64,000 nucleotides of DNA from Buxus sempervirens (GCA_947561395.2 OX387190.1:19586858-19650857); one strand, 5' to 3'. Shown: positions 1 through 12,900, counted from the stretch's first letter. The notes: generated by a model from the letters alone, not told the origin. Translations and numbers: made by a program.

Positions 1-785
1 ATAGCATCTCACGCCAGCAGCAATGCTGCAACAGACAATTTCATGTGAAAGACAAGCCTCATGTGAAAAATACAATAACGGCCATATATACTTGAGCTCT
101 TTGACCATCGTTTCGTCCGCCAACAAAATCCCCTTGGCATCACAAGGAGACTTGAGTGTTCTGAAGCTCTGCATAGGCAGCTTTAGCAAAGGAATTAATC
201 TGGCATGCAAAGATTAACTTGGCAGGTAGGGCTTCCATTACAACCTTGTTCCATAGCTTTTTGTCGTATCAACAAGAGATTGTTGGCCTTTTCCAAATTA
301 GGGGACTGCACGCACTACGCGCGTAGCAAATTTGTGAGGCCTACTAAAATAAATAAACCATTCTAAAAATAGATAGCATGCCATTCTAATTGTGCAGTTA
401 CAGGGTGTTGAAACTTAAACGTGAGAAAAGAAATGGCGGGGTTGTTACAGTGGGGGATTGTTTTGTTTGTAGAGAGTAAAGTTGAAAAAAAAAGTGGGGG
501 CCAGAATCAAAGAATATTCAACACACCACCACCACCATTCCATGACAAGTAATGATCGTCTGCAATGCATGTCATGTGCAGCGCAGATACAGCAAGAAAG
601 GCAATGTGGGGCCCACCAAAAATTCACTTTGGCAGGCCGATTTTGTCTTTCTCTTGTTGTACATACACTGCAGACGATGTGCAAGTGTTCCATGACAATT
701 ACGTGCAGCAATTCTTTGTTATGGTGACTGTGATTTGTTTTATTTACCAATTTTTTTCTTTAATTGTTATCTCTTGCCTTTTCAG
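1..785. other. Upstream region of the BURP gene, no gene recognised
   Basis: No convincing coding exon is seen. Short open frames exist on both strands but match no family I know. The stretch ends in a good 3' splice site (pyrimidine-rich run, then CAG at 783-785) that leads into the BURP exon, so 1-785 is probably intron of that gene. The first BURP exon, which should carry a signal peptide, was not found and may lie left of the window. Confidence 0.4.
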
Positions 786-897
786 GACTAAATGAGATGC
801 AATGGGGCATAGACCCTAAAGCAGTGAGTAATGTGAAGGGCACACTCAGACAAGGCATCAACCCAAGTGCCCTGGCTGACATGCATGACACCCTCAA
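786..897 (+). pseudogene. 5' piece of the BURP coding exon, cut off by a transposon
   Basis: After the acceptor at 783-785 an open frame (codons in phase with 788) runs to the transposon boundary at 897. It ends in the residues ADMHDTL. The frame stops being host DNA at 898, where a Mutator-like element begins. If the element and one copy of the 9-bp duplication are ignored, this frame joins the BURP frame at 5442 with no shift and no stop. Seen directly: the splice site, the open frame and matching 9-bp repeats. Inference: the two pieces were one exon before insertion. Confidence 0.75.
889..897. repeat. Left target-site duplication of the Mutator-like element (CACCCTCAA)
   Basis: The 9 bp CACCCTCAA directly precede the left terminal repeat and recur directly after the right one at 5433-5441. 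A perfect 9-bp duplication is the size made by Mutator-like transposases. Confidence 0.9.
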
Positions 898-2050
898 CAG
901 TTCACTTTCTATGCATCCTCAATCTGCACCCCCGCCGTGAACCCTCTTTCGATGTGCGACGCGTGTCCAAAAAAACGAAAACGAAAACGAATGAAAACCA
1001 CTCGCTTTCGATTTTGGCTTCCCTCCAAAATCGAGCGCGACAGTCGATGGCTGCGCCTCGACTGACGCACCCTCTCCTCGACTGCGATGAACCTCTTCTT
1101 CTCTTCCAAGACGACCATCTTTCCCTAGCCTTCGTTTTTCTTTCTCTCAAGCCATCCTCCTTTCGCTGATTTTCATGGACGCCGTTTCACAAACATCAGC
1201 TGATCGAGTAAGGTCATTCGTCTCCTTTCATCTGCAAACTCTTCCACAATACCTTCTATAGAGTTCTGAAGCCCCAGATCGGAAGCACGAGAAAACGAAC
1301 TAAGCAATCTCCTTTTGCAGTTTATCCAGAAAAGGACATATGGAGGAACTTCAATCCTCGCGTTTCAGTGGTGGAGATGATGACGAGTTCTACGAAAAGA
1401 TCGAAGCGCCCAAGTTTGTGGATTTCACCGTCTCCGATCTTTCACTTCCCGATGATCGTTCCTGGGTTTGCCTGTGGGTGGGTCTGTTCTTTATTTCGCA
1501 CTCTACTTTTCCTGATAATTTCATGATTCGTTTCGTTCAATTAAAAGCGCATCATTTTCCGCTTTTCCCATCGATTCCATAAGCTCCTACATCCTGTTTA
1601 TAACCATTTGCGTTTGATTATTTCTCATTTCAACCCTAAAAACAACTTTTGCGAAGCTATGCTTGATATTCAGATTCAAGTTTTCTTTGTAATTTTATCT
1701 CTCTCTTTCTGAGCTCTCATTTGACTTTTCTTGAGCACCCAAAAGCCGAGAAAACCTGTAGGGATCACGAAGATTATTAAGAAAATAAAACGAAAGCCCA
1801 AAATGTTTGGTTGATTCAATCTTGTTTTTTTTTTCACTTTTTATTTTATTGATTCACACCAAATGGCGGGGCTTCAAAAATCTGATTTTGTTTCCTAAAA
1901 CATTGCAGATATCTCTGGAATTATGGATTTCTGGGTCCTGAATTCTACAGGTTGTGTGTAAAAATCTCATGGGTTTTAATCAATCAGAGGCAATAGGAGC
2001 ATCATATTGATGACACAATAGACTAATTGTAGTACAATACAATGTAGGGT
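898..2050 (+). repeat. Left terminal inverted repeat of the Mutator-like element
   Basis: This arm pairs with 4293-5432 in reverse orientation. Similarity ends near 2050, after a stretch ending AATGTAGGGT. Differences are scattered single bases and small indels. It contains a 5'-leader-like region, an ATG at 1340 and the captured exon. Confidence 0.88.
1340..1477 (+). pseudogene. Captured host-gene first exon in the left terminal repeat
   Basis: An ATG at 1340 opens a frame whose first residues are MEELQSSRFSGGDDDEFYEK, followed by a segment with EAPKFVDF and PDDRSW. I recall this type of N-terminus from an uncharacterised plant protein family but cannot give a function. The frame stays open to 1582, but the sequence loses protein character after about 1477, where GTGGGT sites could act as splice donors. 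Intron-like DNA that is also duplicated follows. So this looks like a genomic (unspliced) capture of the leader, exon 1 and part of intron 1. The same exon is present in the opposite arm. Whether it is transcribed is unknown. Confidence 0.6.
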
Positions 2051-4292
2051 CCTCCATCCTGTTAAAACAATAGATTTTCTTTATGCTGCTTTGAAAGAGG
2101 TAATGGTCGAGCAACTATTATAGCTCTGGAAGAGGTAATGGTCAATTCTTCTATTTACTCAAAATATCAGTTAGTATTTATGTGATATAAGTTTTCATAA
2201 TTGATGTATTTTAAGGTTGTCAAAGCTGCACAAGATGAGTTCTGTAAGCTCCTATACTTTCTCTTCTTGTAGGCGATTTTACCAGTTGATCCTGCTTTAT
2301 ATCTCGGATTGGAAGGTCTGTGGTGTTCTCTTTGGCTGCTGAAGGCGAGTGAGGAATAAGAAAGGTGCTCCAAATGCTACATGATGAGTTTGAGTTGACT
2401 GTGGCGTTAAATGGATGCTGTATCCTCAACGAAATCACTTGTAATCAATTTTTGGTTATAGTTTCATTGTTTGGGTTGAGGCAGAAATAAGGTTTTACAG
2501 GGAGCTTGTTCATTAAAGATGTCTTCCTTATTCATTGTCTTGCAACTTGAATTCAAAGGAAGTAATTTACATTCTATTTTGGCCTTAGTGATCACATTGA
2601 GATGACCACAATTCCAAAAGCAACATAATTTCTCACAGGTCACGTAAATTTTGCAAGCATGGAACACTTAAAATAGGATACCAGAGCAATTCGGTTCAAT
2701 CGATCACTTTATTCTTTGGGAGCTTGGGTGAGAGATAGATGGATGTAAGAAGCCTAGATAAGGTCACACACAACAAAACAAACAAATTTCAGATAATCAT
2801 AGTTGAAATACTAAGTTTATGCAGAGCCAAATGATCATTCGGGTGGGTATCAAGTCCAAAAATAATTGAGATCATTTTTGACACTTGAATGTATAATGTG
2901 AATCTTTCCTCCGTGGGCAAAACCTCCAACTTCAAACCTTTAATTTGCTTCCAATCTTTATATATGAGGGAATGAAGCCTGATAAAGCAAGAATGGTTTT
3001 GTCACAAATGATATTGTCTATAAAAAAAAAACATTGTGAAAAGAAAATTGGATTTGTTTTTGTATTAACTATATGATAAAGGTGGGTAACACACATGAGT
3101 TAGCTTATTCGGAGAGCTCTTTTTATGTGTGCCACAAACCAGCTCTAAATTGTAAGTTTCAGGCCAAAATAAATTTTCAATTATAAAACGGAATATCAAT
3201 AAGCAAAGTAGCATTTTTTTTTTTAAAAAAAATGGTTTTAAGTTTTAACTAACATTTAGCATCAATATCTAGAACTCAATAATCTAAGGATGAACTATGT
3301 TAAAATTTAAGCACCACATACAGTTGACTTGTTTGAATAAATGCTTTTAAAGCTTTTTTGGTTGTGTTATAGATAAGCATTTATGCATTTATATTACCAA
3401 ACACATCTTTTTTGTTACATCCCCTTCGCTAAAAGGAATTCCTACTTGGTATCTCCCCACCAAACACATCTTCTTTGTTACATGCCCTTCTGCTAAAAGG
3501 AACTCCTACTTTGGTATCTCCCCAAAATTTAGCACTGTAAATTCTACAATCAATTGTAGGGGGAAGCTGCCTGGATTCTGTTCTTTCTTTTGGAGAAACC
3601 TTTGCAGAGATCTTTTCACGAAAACTTGGAGGGCTGTACCCCAGAGATTACATGGTCTGCGAAACGGGTTCCCATTGTGGCGTGTCCATCTTTCTTTCAG
3701 TTTGTTGATTTAAAAACTTTATCAGAGCTTTAGCCTGCATTTCAAAAACAAAATTACTAATTGGTTATAACCACTTCAATCACTTCCTTTCTTCAAATAT
3801 ATACAAAGCTCAGTTTCGAGACAAGTATATTATAATCTAACAATCAGCAATTCAAACAAATAATGCAAGAATTTTGAATATCACAGCTGCATGAAATTGA
3901 ATTCTTCTTCGTCTTCTTAAATAAAAAAGAAATTTTCGGTAATAAATTAAGTCATGAATCTATCATCTTTGGGTATAGAATTAATCAAGGATCCCTTTTT
4001 GATTGTGATGGTGTGGTTGTGTTTACTTGATCCCTTAAAACCCTATTTCATGGGTTCGAACAAGATTTGTGCTAGGTCCATGAGGACACTTCCCACCCCC
4101 AACTAAGTCATGAGAATTCCAAGCTTTACATAAAGATAATGTAAATCTCTTGCAAAAGGTATAAAAATTATAGAAAATGGTGAATTGTTTATGATGGTCT
4201 TGCACCAACCGGTTCATCCTACAGTAATCAAGAAAAGAAGAGAGAATAAAGATCAGAACTATATCAATCCCAAGAAAGAAGCAGAAGAACCC
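2051..4292. other. Interior of the Mutator-like element, no gene seen
   Basis: AT-rich DNA between the arms. No open frame over about 70 codons and no transposase-like motif is visible. The only structure noted is an imperfect tandem duplication of about 63 bp at 3396-3458 and 3459-3524, each copy starting ACCAAACACATC and ending in GGTATCTCCCC. Confidence 0.55.
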
Positions 4293-5432
4293 TACATTTT
4301 ATTGTACTATTAGCCTATTGTCATCAATATGATGCTCCTATTGCCTCTGATTGATTAAAACCCATGAGATTTTCACACAACCTGTAGAATTCAGGACCCA
4401 GAAATCCATAATTCCAAAGATATCTGCAATGTTTTAGGAAACAGAAGCAGATTTTTGAAGCCCAGCCATTTGGTGTGAATCAATAAAATAAAAAGTGAAA
4501 AAAAAACAAGATTGAATCAACCAAATATTTTGGGCTTTCGTTTTATTTTCTTAATAATCTTCGTGATCCCTACAGGTTTTCTCGGCTTTTGGGTGCTCAA
4601 GAAAAGTCAAATGAGAGCTCAGAAAGAGAGATAAAATTACACGGAAAACCTGAATCTGAATATCAAGCATAGCTTCGCAAAAGTTGTTTTTAGGGTTGAA
4701 ATGAGAAATAATCAAACGCAAATGGTTATAAACAGGATGTAGGAGCTTATGGAATCGATGGGAAAAGCGGAAAATGATGCGCTTTTAATTGAACGAAACG
4801 AATCATGAAATTATCAGGAAAAGTAGAGTGCGAAATAAAGAACAGACCCACCCACAGGCAAACCCAGGAACGGTCATCGGGAAGTGAAAGATCGGAGACG
4901 GTGAAATCCACAAACTTGGGCGCTTCGATCTTTTCGTAGAACTCGTCATCATCTCCACCACTGAAACGCGAGGATTGAAGTTCCTCCATATGTCCTTTTC
5001 TGAATAAACCGCAAAAGGAGATTGCTTAGTTCGTTTTCTCATGCTTCCGATCTGGGGCTTCAGAACTCTATAGAAGGTATTGTGGAAGAGTTTGCAGATG
5101 AAAGGAGACGAAAGACCTTACTCGATCATCTGATGTTTGTGAAACGGCGTCCATGAAAATCAGCGAAAGGAGGATGGCTTGAGAGAAAGAAAAACAAAGG
5201 CTAGGGAAAGATGGTCGTCTTGGAAGAGAAGAAGAGGTTCATCGCAATCGAGGAGAGGGTGCGTCAGTCGAGGCGCAGCCATCGACTGTCGCGCTCGATT
5301 TTGGAGGGAAGCCAAAATCGAAAGTGAGTGGTTTTCGTTCGTTTTCGTTTTCGTTTTTTTTGGACACGCGTCGCACATCAAAAGAGGGTTCACGGCAGGG
5401 GTGCAGATTGAGGATGCATAGAAAGTGAACTG
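4293..5432 (-). repeat. Right terminal inverted repeat of the Mutator-like element
   Basis: Reverse complement of 898-2050 with few differences. Its outer end, AGTGAACTG, abuts the 9-bp duplication at 5433-5441. Confidence 0.88.
4852..4989 (-). pseudogene. Captured host-gene first exon in the right terminal repeat
   Basis: Mirror copy of the exon at 1340-1477. The predicted peptide is identical over the whole 80-codon open frame (4989 down to 4747). Identity of the coding part between the arms may reflect recent duplication rather than selection, because the flanking non-coding arm is also nearly identical. Confidence 0.6.
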
Positions 5433-5441
5433 CACCCTCAA
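5433..5441. repeat. Right target-site duplication of the Mutator-like element (CACCCTCAA)
   Basis: Exact copy of 889-897, immediately after the right terminal repeat. Confidence 0.9.
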
Positions 5442-6168
5442 AGGGGGAATCCATCCTGATATCCTTACGGTTTACATAGGGGATATACCCCAACTAGTCT
5501 CTAATGATTCAACTTCTCTTCTTTTCCTTCTAGAGAAGGATTTACACCCAGGCAAAAGCATAACCTTGGACCTCAGAAAAATACAGACCAAAGCTTCCTT
5601 CCTACCACGCAAAGTCGCCGAGGCCATACCCTTCTCTTCAACCAAGCTACCAGATATCTTCAATCAGTTCTTAATAAGGCCCCAATCAGCTGAAGCTGTG
5701 CTTGTGAAGAGAACAATTGGGACATGTGAGGGGCCAACACTGGAAGGAGAAGACAAGTCCTGTGTAACATCCTTAGAATCCATGATCGACTTCGCCACTT
5801 CAAAGCTCGGCAAGGATGTTATGGTTATGGCTACAGAGGTTGAGGAGGAGGAGACTCCAAAGCAGGAGTACAGTATTGGACTGGGTGTACAAAAGGTTAA
5901 TGAGGCTGAGAAGTCATCAATGGCATGTCACGCAATGAATTACATGTACACTGTATATTACTGCCACTCACTTAAACACACAACAGCATATACAGTTCCA
6001 TTGGTGGGTGCTGATGGGACCAAAGCAAAAGCTGTTGCTTTTTGTCACAATGACACTGCGACGTGGAACCCTAATCACTTGGCCTTCCAACTACTGAATG
6101 TGAAGCCAGGAACAGTTGCTATCTGCCATTTCTTTCAAGTTGAGAGCATCATCTGGCTTCCCAATTAG
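5442..6168 (+). CDS. BURP-domain protein, C-terminal part (interrupted gene)
   Basis: This is the BURP domain of an RD22-like plant protein. Near the start are the hydrophobic FLLEKDL element and later the CATSLESM-like motif (CVTSLESMIDF). Then come the four Cys-His pairs at 5926, 5962, 6043 and 6124. Their spacing is CH-X10-CH-X25-CH-X25-CH, which is the family signature, and the C-terminus WNPNHLAFQLLNVKPGTV is typical. BURP proteins are secreted plant proteins linked to stress and cell-wall processes; the exact role here is unknown. The frame continues leftwards into the transposon, where an ATG at 5425 exists by chance. The true upstream part of this exon is 786-897, beyond the 4.5-kb insertion. 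The stop is TAG at 6166, with AATAAA at 6236. Unless the element is spliced out or excised, this allele should lack its secretion signal and N-terminus. Confidence 0.88.
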
Positions 6169-6953
6169 CCTCTCTTGTTATTATAGCTTGGCTAATGGAA
6201 TAGACTATGGTTTGTGTTGATAATTACTTCACCTAAATAAAGCTTATATTGGATACTATAAAAGACTGACTTTTTTATCTTGTTGCTGTCTAGGTCTGAA
6301 CAAATGAATACTCAAAAGGGGACAATGAACTTATTCAAAAACGATGTTGTCCCATTCCATTGGCAACTTAGGATTCAAATGAGTCATAGTCATAGATCCT
6401 TAGCTCAAGCTTACTATCATGTTAAGAGCCAAAAAAAACACTTCTTGATGTCAATAAGACCCATTTAGGCAACTTGCTTCCTATAAAGCTTCAAACCATT
6501 CATACAGCTTAAAATTCATTACATAGTCAATGGGTCATCAGCTATATTCCATATAAATTCAACTTGCAAACTAATTATTACATTTACTCTTTAATGCACA
6601 GGAGAAAATTTAAAGCTTTGAAATAAAATCATACAATTAAGAATCTTCTTTGACGGCCTCACAGCAATTATGAGCTTAGACTTGCACAGCGATGAGATCA
6701 GCAATTCACTTTGCCCACATCAACCTCTAGCTTTGACCCGTTCCATGCACTGGTTCAACCAGTTAATACGTAGTTCAAACAGTTCAACCAGCCATCCTTA
6801 TTCTTGAAAGCGCTGCAACAAGCTAATTCCATTACTTTCTTATACCATTTCTTGGATCTTATTCGATCTTACTGACTGCAATCAGTGTGGAAACACAACT
6901 AAAGATGTACCCTTCTTCACTATATAGACACAAAGCTGTCCCCGTACATTGTT
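6169..6953. other. Convergent intergenic space between BURP and PSI genes
   Basis: The BURP gene ends at 6168 on the + strand and the PSI gene ends at 6954 on the - strand. The 785 bp between hold the two 3' ends. No other gene is seen. Confidence 0.6.
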
Positions 6954-9900
6954 TCAGTTCCACTTTTGAGCCCAAAGATAAATTTCGAAGTCGTCAATAC
7001 CATCAAAGACATCCAAGGCTTTAATTCTATTGATAGTAAAATCAAAGGAGGAAAGAGATGGGGGACTCATAATGGGAAATGAAGCCTCCTTACTTTCTCC
7101 TGTCAGTGGGTAGCTGTTACTCTTACTCAGCCTCCTGTTATTACTTAACCTTGTCTTCACAGCATCAAATTGCTGACTCTTGCTTCTTCCAGGGCTTAGT
7201 TTTCTCTTATGCACATCCCTTGGCATCTGCTGATCTTCGAAGGTTAGTAATTGTGATGAGAAGGAATACGCTGGGGACGTAATTGGTGATCTAATGCCAT
7301 CATTGGCGCCAGCCCTTGATACACTCACAAGATGGTTAAGCCACACAACTAATTCCAGGATATAAGCTTCGGTCTTGACCTTATCTGCATGATGGAGAGT
7401 CTGTAACCTGATCAAGTCTGTCTGACCAGCAAGCTTTTCGTTCATCTCATACCTGCAAGCATGTAACACAGTCTTCTTGTGTTTGGGTATATTTGGTTAA
7501 CTGTGAAATTGTTAGCTAAAGTGTGTTGTTGGAACTCACCCCATATTTGCCCACTCACCAACCGAACCAAAACCATGATGGGCTCTGGTTTGAACCAATT
7601 GTTAGAAAGATTGGTAATAAAAAAAATAAGATGAAATAGAAAAGAAAATAGCAAGGACACACAAAGATAAATGATCAAAAAATTATGAACAGAAATGCAA
7701 AAAAGGCCAGTTGTGTTACTTGATTGTGTTATTGGCAACTAGAACAAGCCACTGCAAGGTCTTCTCCATCTCCACTTTGATATATGACACAGTGAACTTC
7801 AATTGCAGTTATAAGAATGATAATAAATGAGCATGCGTCTTATTATAGCAATTCGGAAGATTTGATTTTTCTCAAAATATGAATGAAGTAGGAGGAAAGA
7901 ACACAAGTTATGTGTTTTCTTAATGGAAGAGGAAGGAATTCTCCAGCAAGAAATATACCTGTTCCTTAACTTGAAATGAACGCAATTTATGGCGTAAAGC
8001 TGATTTTATACTAGATGGGAGTCGTTGGTATAAAATATCCCGTGTGTTTTGAGGCACATCAATTGATTGTGAAACCTGATTACATCGACAACAAAACACT
8101 TACTTTTGACGATATTATGACTAAAGAAAAGAGAAACCTGGAATTATATTAGAGAACAATATAGGCTTGGATTATGATAAATATCATGAAGATCCTAAGA
8201 GGAATATCCCAATACTTTAAATGAGAATAACAACAAAATTCAACTTCAACACCACAAAAGAAAAAAAAACAAATATAAATATATATTTCTACCGTAAAGA
8301 GTGATGAAAGATAATTTACAAATATTAGATATTATAACCATTTAACCAGGAACTTTCGAATGTTCGATTATCATCTCTTGTGTAAAAGTTCCAAAATTGT
8401 AAATATATGTTCATTTCAGTTCTCTAGTCTCAGGCAATCAATTCAATTTGTTGATCAATTACTCTTTTTTCCAAACTCAGAAAATCTATCTATAGAGGGA
8501 TCCCATGAAAAGCAACTCGCATCATAAACTCTCCATTAACACAATCTGCTGTTAAAACTTTTGATAAAAGACTTGTACATCAATGAGAAGCAATTGCCCA
8601 TAGAATCTAGATAAAGCATCCTTGCACAGAATAAAGAGTCCCTTGCCTGCAAATATTTTTTCAGTAATAATATAAATAGCTTCCAAGTGCAAAGTACATA
8701 TTTCATACAAGGTGAACCATGAGCAGTTTCATACCTCTTTACCTATTTATGATGAACCACGAAAAAGTTGCAAGATTTTTAGACTATTTCTGAAAACTTA
8801 TATGCATATTTTCATCGATAAGATTCACTTTATGATTTTGCAAAATCAACGAAGAAAGTGTGAGTTCCAAATATTACTATTCACATCATAACTGGCTAGT
8901 TCTAAACTTGATCCCTTTCTATTCTATAAGATGGAACTTGTAAAGAAGAATGAAGAAACATAAAGTAGGTCAAGTTAATTAAACTGGAAAAAGGTAGTAA
9001 ATAAGGTCTGATTTCCCACCCTGAAGAACGCCCATTGGAAATAGATAATAGTGTTCAATTAAGCTGAGGATTTAAAGCAAAATTCTTGGTTGATTGCTCA
9101 AAGCAATTCACAATTACAAATATATAGACCATAATAAGTGATTAGACTACGCCTAGAAGATCTGCACATTCCACTTCCCACTTTTCTTCTTGAAACAATT
9201 TGTCAATAATCAGCATATAATGGATGCAAGGAAATGCTCCGGATTGTCCAAGATTTTGGTAATAAAATGTCAAAATGTTGTCTCAAGAATAGAGTCATAG
9301 GATAAAAAAGGTTCTACAAATATTTGTGATCACATTCAACAAACTTCAGGATTGACTACTAAATGCACAAGCTTTTACTACTATGAAAGAATGTTTAATA
9401 CACAAGTATAGCCGATGCATCATTAATATGGAAATTACACTTATACCCCCTAATGTTTGTCGCTTATGCACATAGACTCCTAACATTTGGAAAAAGCTAA
9501 AAACCTCCCTTCACATGTGCCCAAATAGTCACAAAGCCTCTTCCATTATCTAAAAACCATACTTTTAAGATGTAAAAGAAGTACTGTACCTTAATGCTAA
9601 ATGACAAAAACTGCCCTTACTACCTTTCCCTTTCTTACATATAAATTTACAAGGCATTTGAAGTCTGCATCTCCTTCACAACAAGGAAATTCAGACAAAG
9701 TATGCAAAATCTAATCTTCATCTTGTTAAAAGCGAGATCTTTGTTCCTTATCCACAAATTTATCGTTAAAATATTTTTCTTTTTCTCCTTTTTTTTTTTT
9801 TTTTGGGGTTTATTGATTTCATGTTAGTTTTGTATTTCATCCAAAAAAAAATGTTTGGAAAATTAAGTTGACTTTCTGTTTTGTTTCTGTACAAAATACT

Positions 9901-12900
9901 AAAACAAAATTTGTAACTTTTCCAATAATTTGAAATGGTTTCCTCTATTTCTCCATCAACTTTTTTTACCAATCACATTGCAAATGTGTTCCTATATTTG
10001 TATGTAACTCCTGAGATATGGCATCATCAATTATAAACAAAAGTGCAAATTTGAACAAAAAGCAATCATTTTCGTCTAAACTTAAGTAGTATTAAGTTTT
10101 CAATCTGAGTTGGATATTTTCTGGATTATGCCGATTTTCAAATAATTTTATTATGGTGCTTCTAAATGAATTTAATCTCAAACAGCAGTCTAGCCTTTTC
10201 AATGACCTCGTAAACAATGTTTTTGTGCAAACTAACAGAAAGCGGCTACGTGACCATTCGTGCCCATGTGAAGGAGGTTTTTCACCTTCTCCGAATGTCA
10301 AGAGATCTATGTGCATGAGTGACAATCCTCAAGCAGTGTAAATTTACCTTTCTCTTATTAATATTATAAAAAGAGAAGAAATAAAACGGGCAGCAACTCA
10401 CAAGAGTTTCAATCTGGGATACAATGTTTGCATAATGCAATGAAAGACCAGCAAACCCCAATCTTTGATGATTATTATGAGATACTTCCACCTTTCTATC
10501 ACCATCTGCAAGTTGGCCATGGGAAAACATCACGAGAATTTCATTTATATAATGAGGTTAAATGGATAAAAATAAACTCCTGAATATATCCCTACATCTG
10601 CTCAAAGCAATGAACCATTTGTGCTGTGAGCTCCAAGTATATAAAAAATTGAAACTAATGTTGCCAACAAGAACTGAGAAAAACATTGAGACTTTCAGTC
10701 TGGTTGGTAAGATGGACCTCAATTCTTTGCCTTTCCATAGATCTTGAATTCTAAAACTCAAACTTAGATGGGGTACTGAATTGGATTAGATGGAATTAAG
10801 AACTACGGCCACTCGATTCCTTCAACATACCCTCACTTTTGGTTTCAATCAATAAGAGGTGGTACTATTCATGAATATAAAAAGAAAAGGGACATCTTCC
10901 AATGGTAAACTAAAAGTTAAAAAATGAGCTAGCAAACACAACGGAAAACAAGACGGCCTAGCCTGAAACACCTACCACTTGCATGAAGACCATCCCAGTT
11001 AGTTGTAAAACCATGGAAAGAAATACCCTTAAATTCAGGAAGAACGACCAACTAACACTGGTTTGATCATGGGTCATGGCTAAAAAGTGGACAGAGACCA
11101 TCACCTCATTCTTGGCCCTCTTTACCAGGAATGCTATTGTGAACTTTGCTCCATTTTCGTGTAGCCTACTACCGATGACCTTTGAAAGTTGTCAGAGGAC
11201 TTAGAGGTTGCTGTCAAAGGCAACCTTGGTCGTCTTAGATGAAAGAAAAATAGAGTTCTCTATTCAGGTTAGAGACTGCAAAATGCACTATTCCCTAAAA
11301 TATTAGGCTATTTCTTTCCATCCATAGAATCCAAAAAATGAATTCAAAACACATGCAAAGCAAAAATCTCAACTATGATGATCTTTTTTTTCCATCTCAA
11401 CATGAAAGAATTGACTGAAGATTACTGTAATCATACAATAACCATGAAGTTGCAATAAGAAAAAGAACCAAAGATTAAGCCACCATATAATCCACCAACG
11501 GCAACTCAATGATTCTGCCTTTGCCTTAAGTATGATAAAGTTAATTATTTGCTATCCCTGTCTATGAACCAGATTATTAGGAAGAGAGCTTTTAACAGGA
11601 AGATAGCAGCTTTGGAAATAACAAGAGTTTTTCAATTTTAAATGGCACATGTGAGCATCCTAACCCTCCCATACTTCCACAAACTGGATAAGTAAAACCA
11701 TAGAGGCTACTTGGTCCATCTTCATATCAAATACTGGCCTCCTTAAAGAGAATTTCTACACAACTCCCCCATCCATCAACGAGTGGTCACTGATTTGGGA
11801 ACCTTTAAATCCACACCAGCAGTGACAAATCTAAAAACCTCTGACAAGAGGGTTGATCGACGCACATTTCCTTCCAAAATCTCGAACCATACCAAATGGC
11901 CAATACTAAAATAAATATCTTTCAAGAACAACCCTACAGAATGAAGATTGCCTCAAAATACCCACCACATGCAAACCTCTGAAGGAATAAGCACTTAATT
12001 ACCCATTTGACTACCATATGCAGTGACAATGAACCAAAGCCAAAACGTTTAACCATTTATCTAACAGAACTAAATTGAATTTCTAAAAGGACCTCAGCCT
12101 AAATCACCCACCTTCCAATTCTAGGAAACTGAAGACCAACTAATGACAAATTGATTATTAAATACGTGACCATTCCATGGCATAGGAAATATTGTTGGAT
12201 CTTCTATGTTGTCTTGGCTATAGTTGCTGGGGACTTCAATATAGACAAGAAATAGGTGATAAGACTGACCATGAACTCTCACAAGAGTCATCCTACCTCC
12301 TTTGGAAAGATGATGGATCTTCCAAGCTGCCAATTTCTATTCCTTTCTCTCACCATATAGAAGTGGTACCCAAAGTCCTTTTGGAAACTGGCCCACTTGA
12401 CAGTCTGAATTTTGTATCGAGCAGATCCAAAGAGGGAGGAGAAAGTCACTGAACCAAATCATGTAAACCAAGATACCATTTTAACCAGTAACCACCATGT
12501 CATTGCATGATATGAGCAGTTACAATTTTAAGTTTTTAGTCTATTTTTATAGAACTTGGTAATTGTAAATGTTTGTAATTATTGCAAACTTCCCTCAGTA
12601 ATGACATCCATAATGGAAATGAGTATAAAACTCTTGTACAGAAGTTACAAGTGAATATGATACTTAATAACAACATAGTTTCAATTTTTTGCAGAGATTT
12701 GAACGATGGATGGACTGCAACTTGAAAAAGCAGGAAAATTGCATGTACTTCTCCAAAGCCAAAGCAAAATAATGTATGCCCTCGCATGAGGAAAAATGGA
12801 AATTTAATTTTAAGCATTGTATTTATACCAGCAATGTTGAAAGAATCCTGAATCTTCAAATGTAAGAAGAGCACAATGTCTATAAGCTTCTCCATCACCT

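Larger units (their letters stand above)
898..5432. mobile_element. Non-autonomous Mutator-like element with 1.15-kb terminal inverted repeats
   Basis: The element is 4,535 bp. It starts CAGTTCACTTTCTATGCATC and ends in the exact reverse complement. The inverted arms are about 898-2050 and 4293-5432 and look more than 95% identical by eye. It is flanked by a perfect 9-bp duplication. Long terminal repeats plus a 9-bp duplication point to the Mutator superfamily. The 2.2-kb interior has no open frame resembling a transposase, so mobility would need a transposase from elsewhere. Both arms hold the same host-like first exon, so the element has captured gene DNA into its terminal repeats. It interrupts the BURP coding exon. 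The close match of the arms suggests recent insertion or recent arm homogenisation. A hAT origin is less likely because those make 8-bp duplications. Confidence 0.85.

Noticed and set aside
1340..1582. A complete 80-aa protein gene at 1340 and its mirror at 4989
   Set aside because: The second half reads like intron, and both copies lie within transposon arms; treated as captured exon.
5425..5441. ATG at 5425 as the true start of the BURP protein
   Set aside because: It lies in the terminal repeat of the transposon; the host frame joins 786-897 instead.
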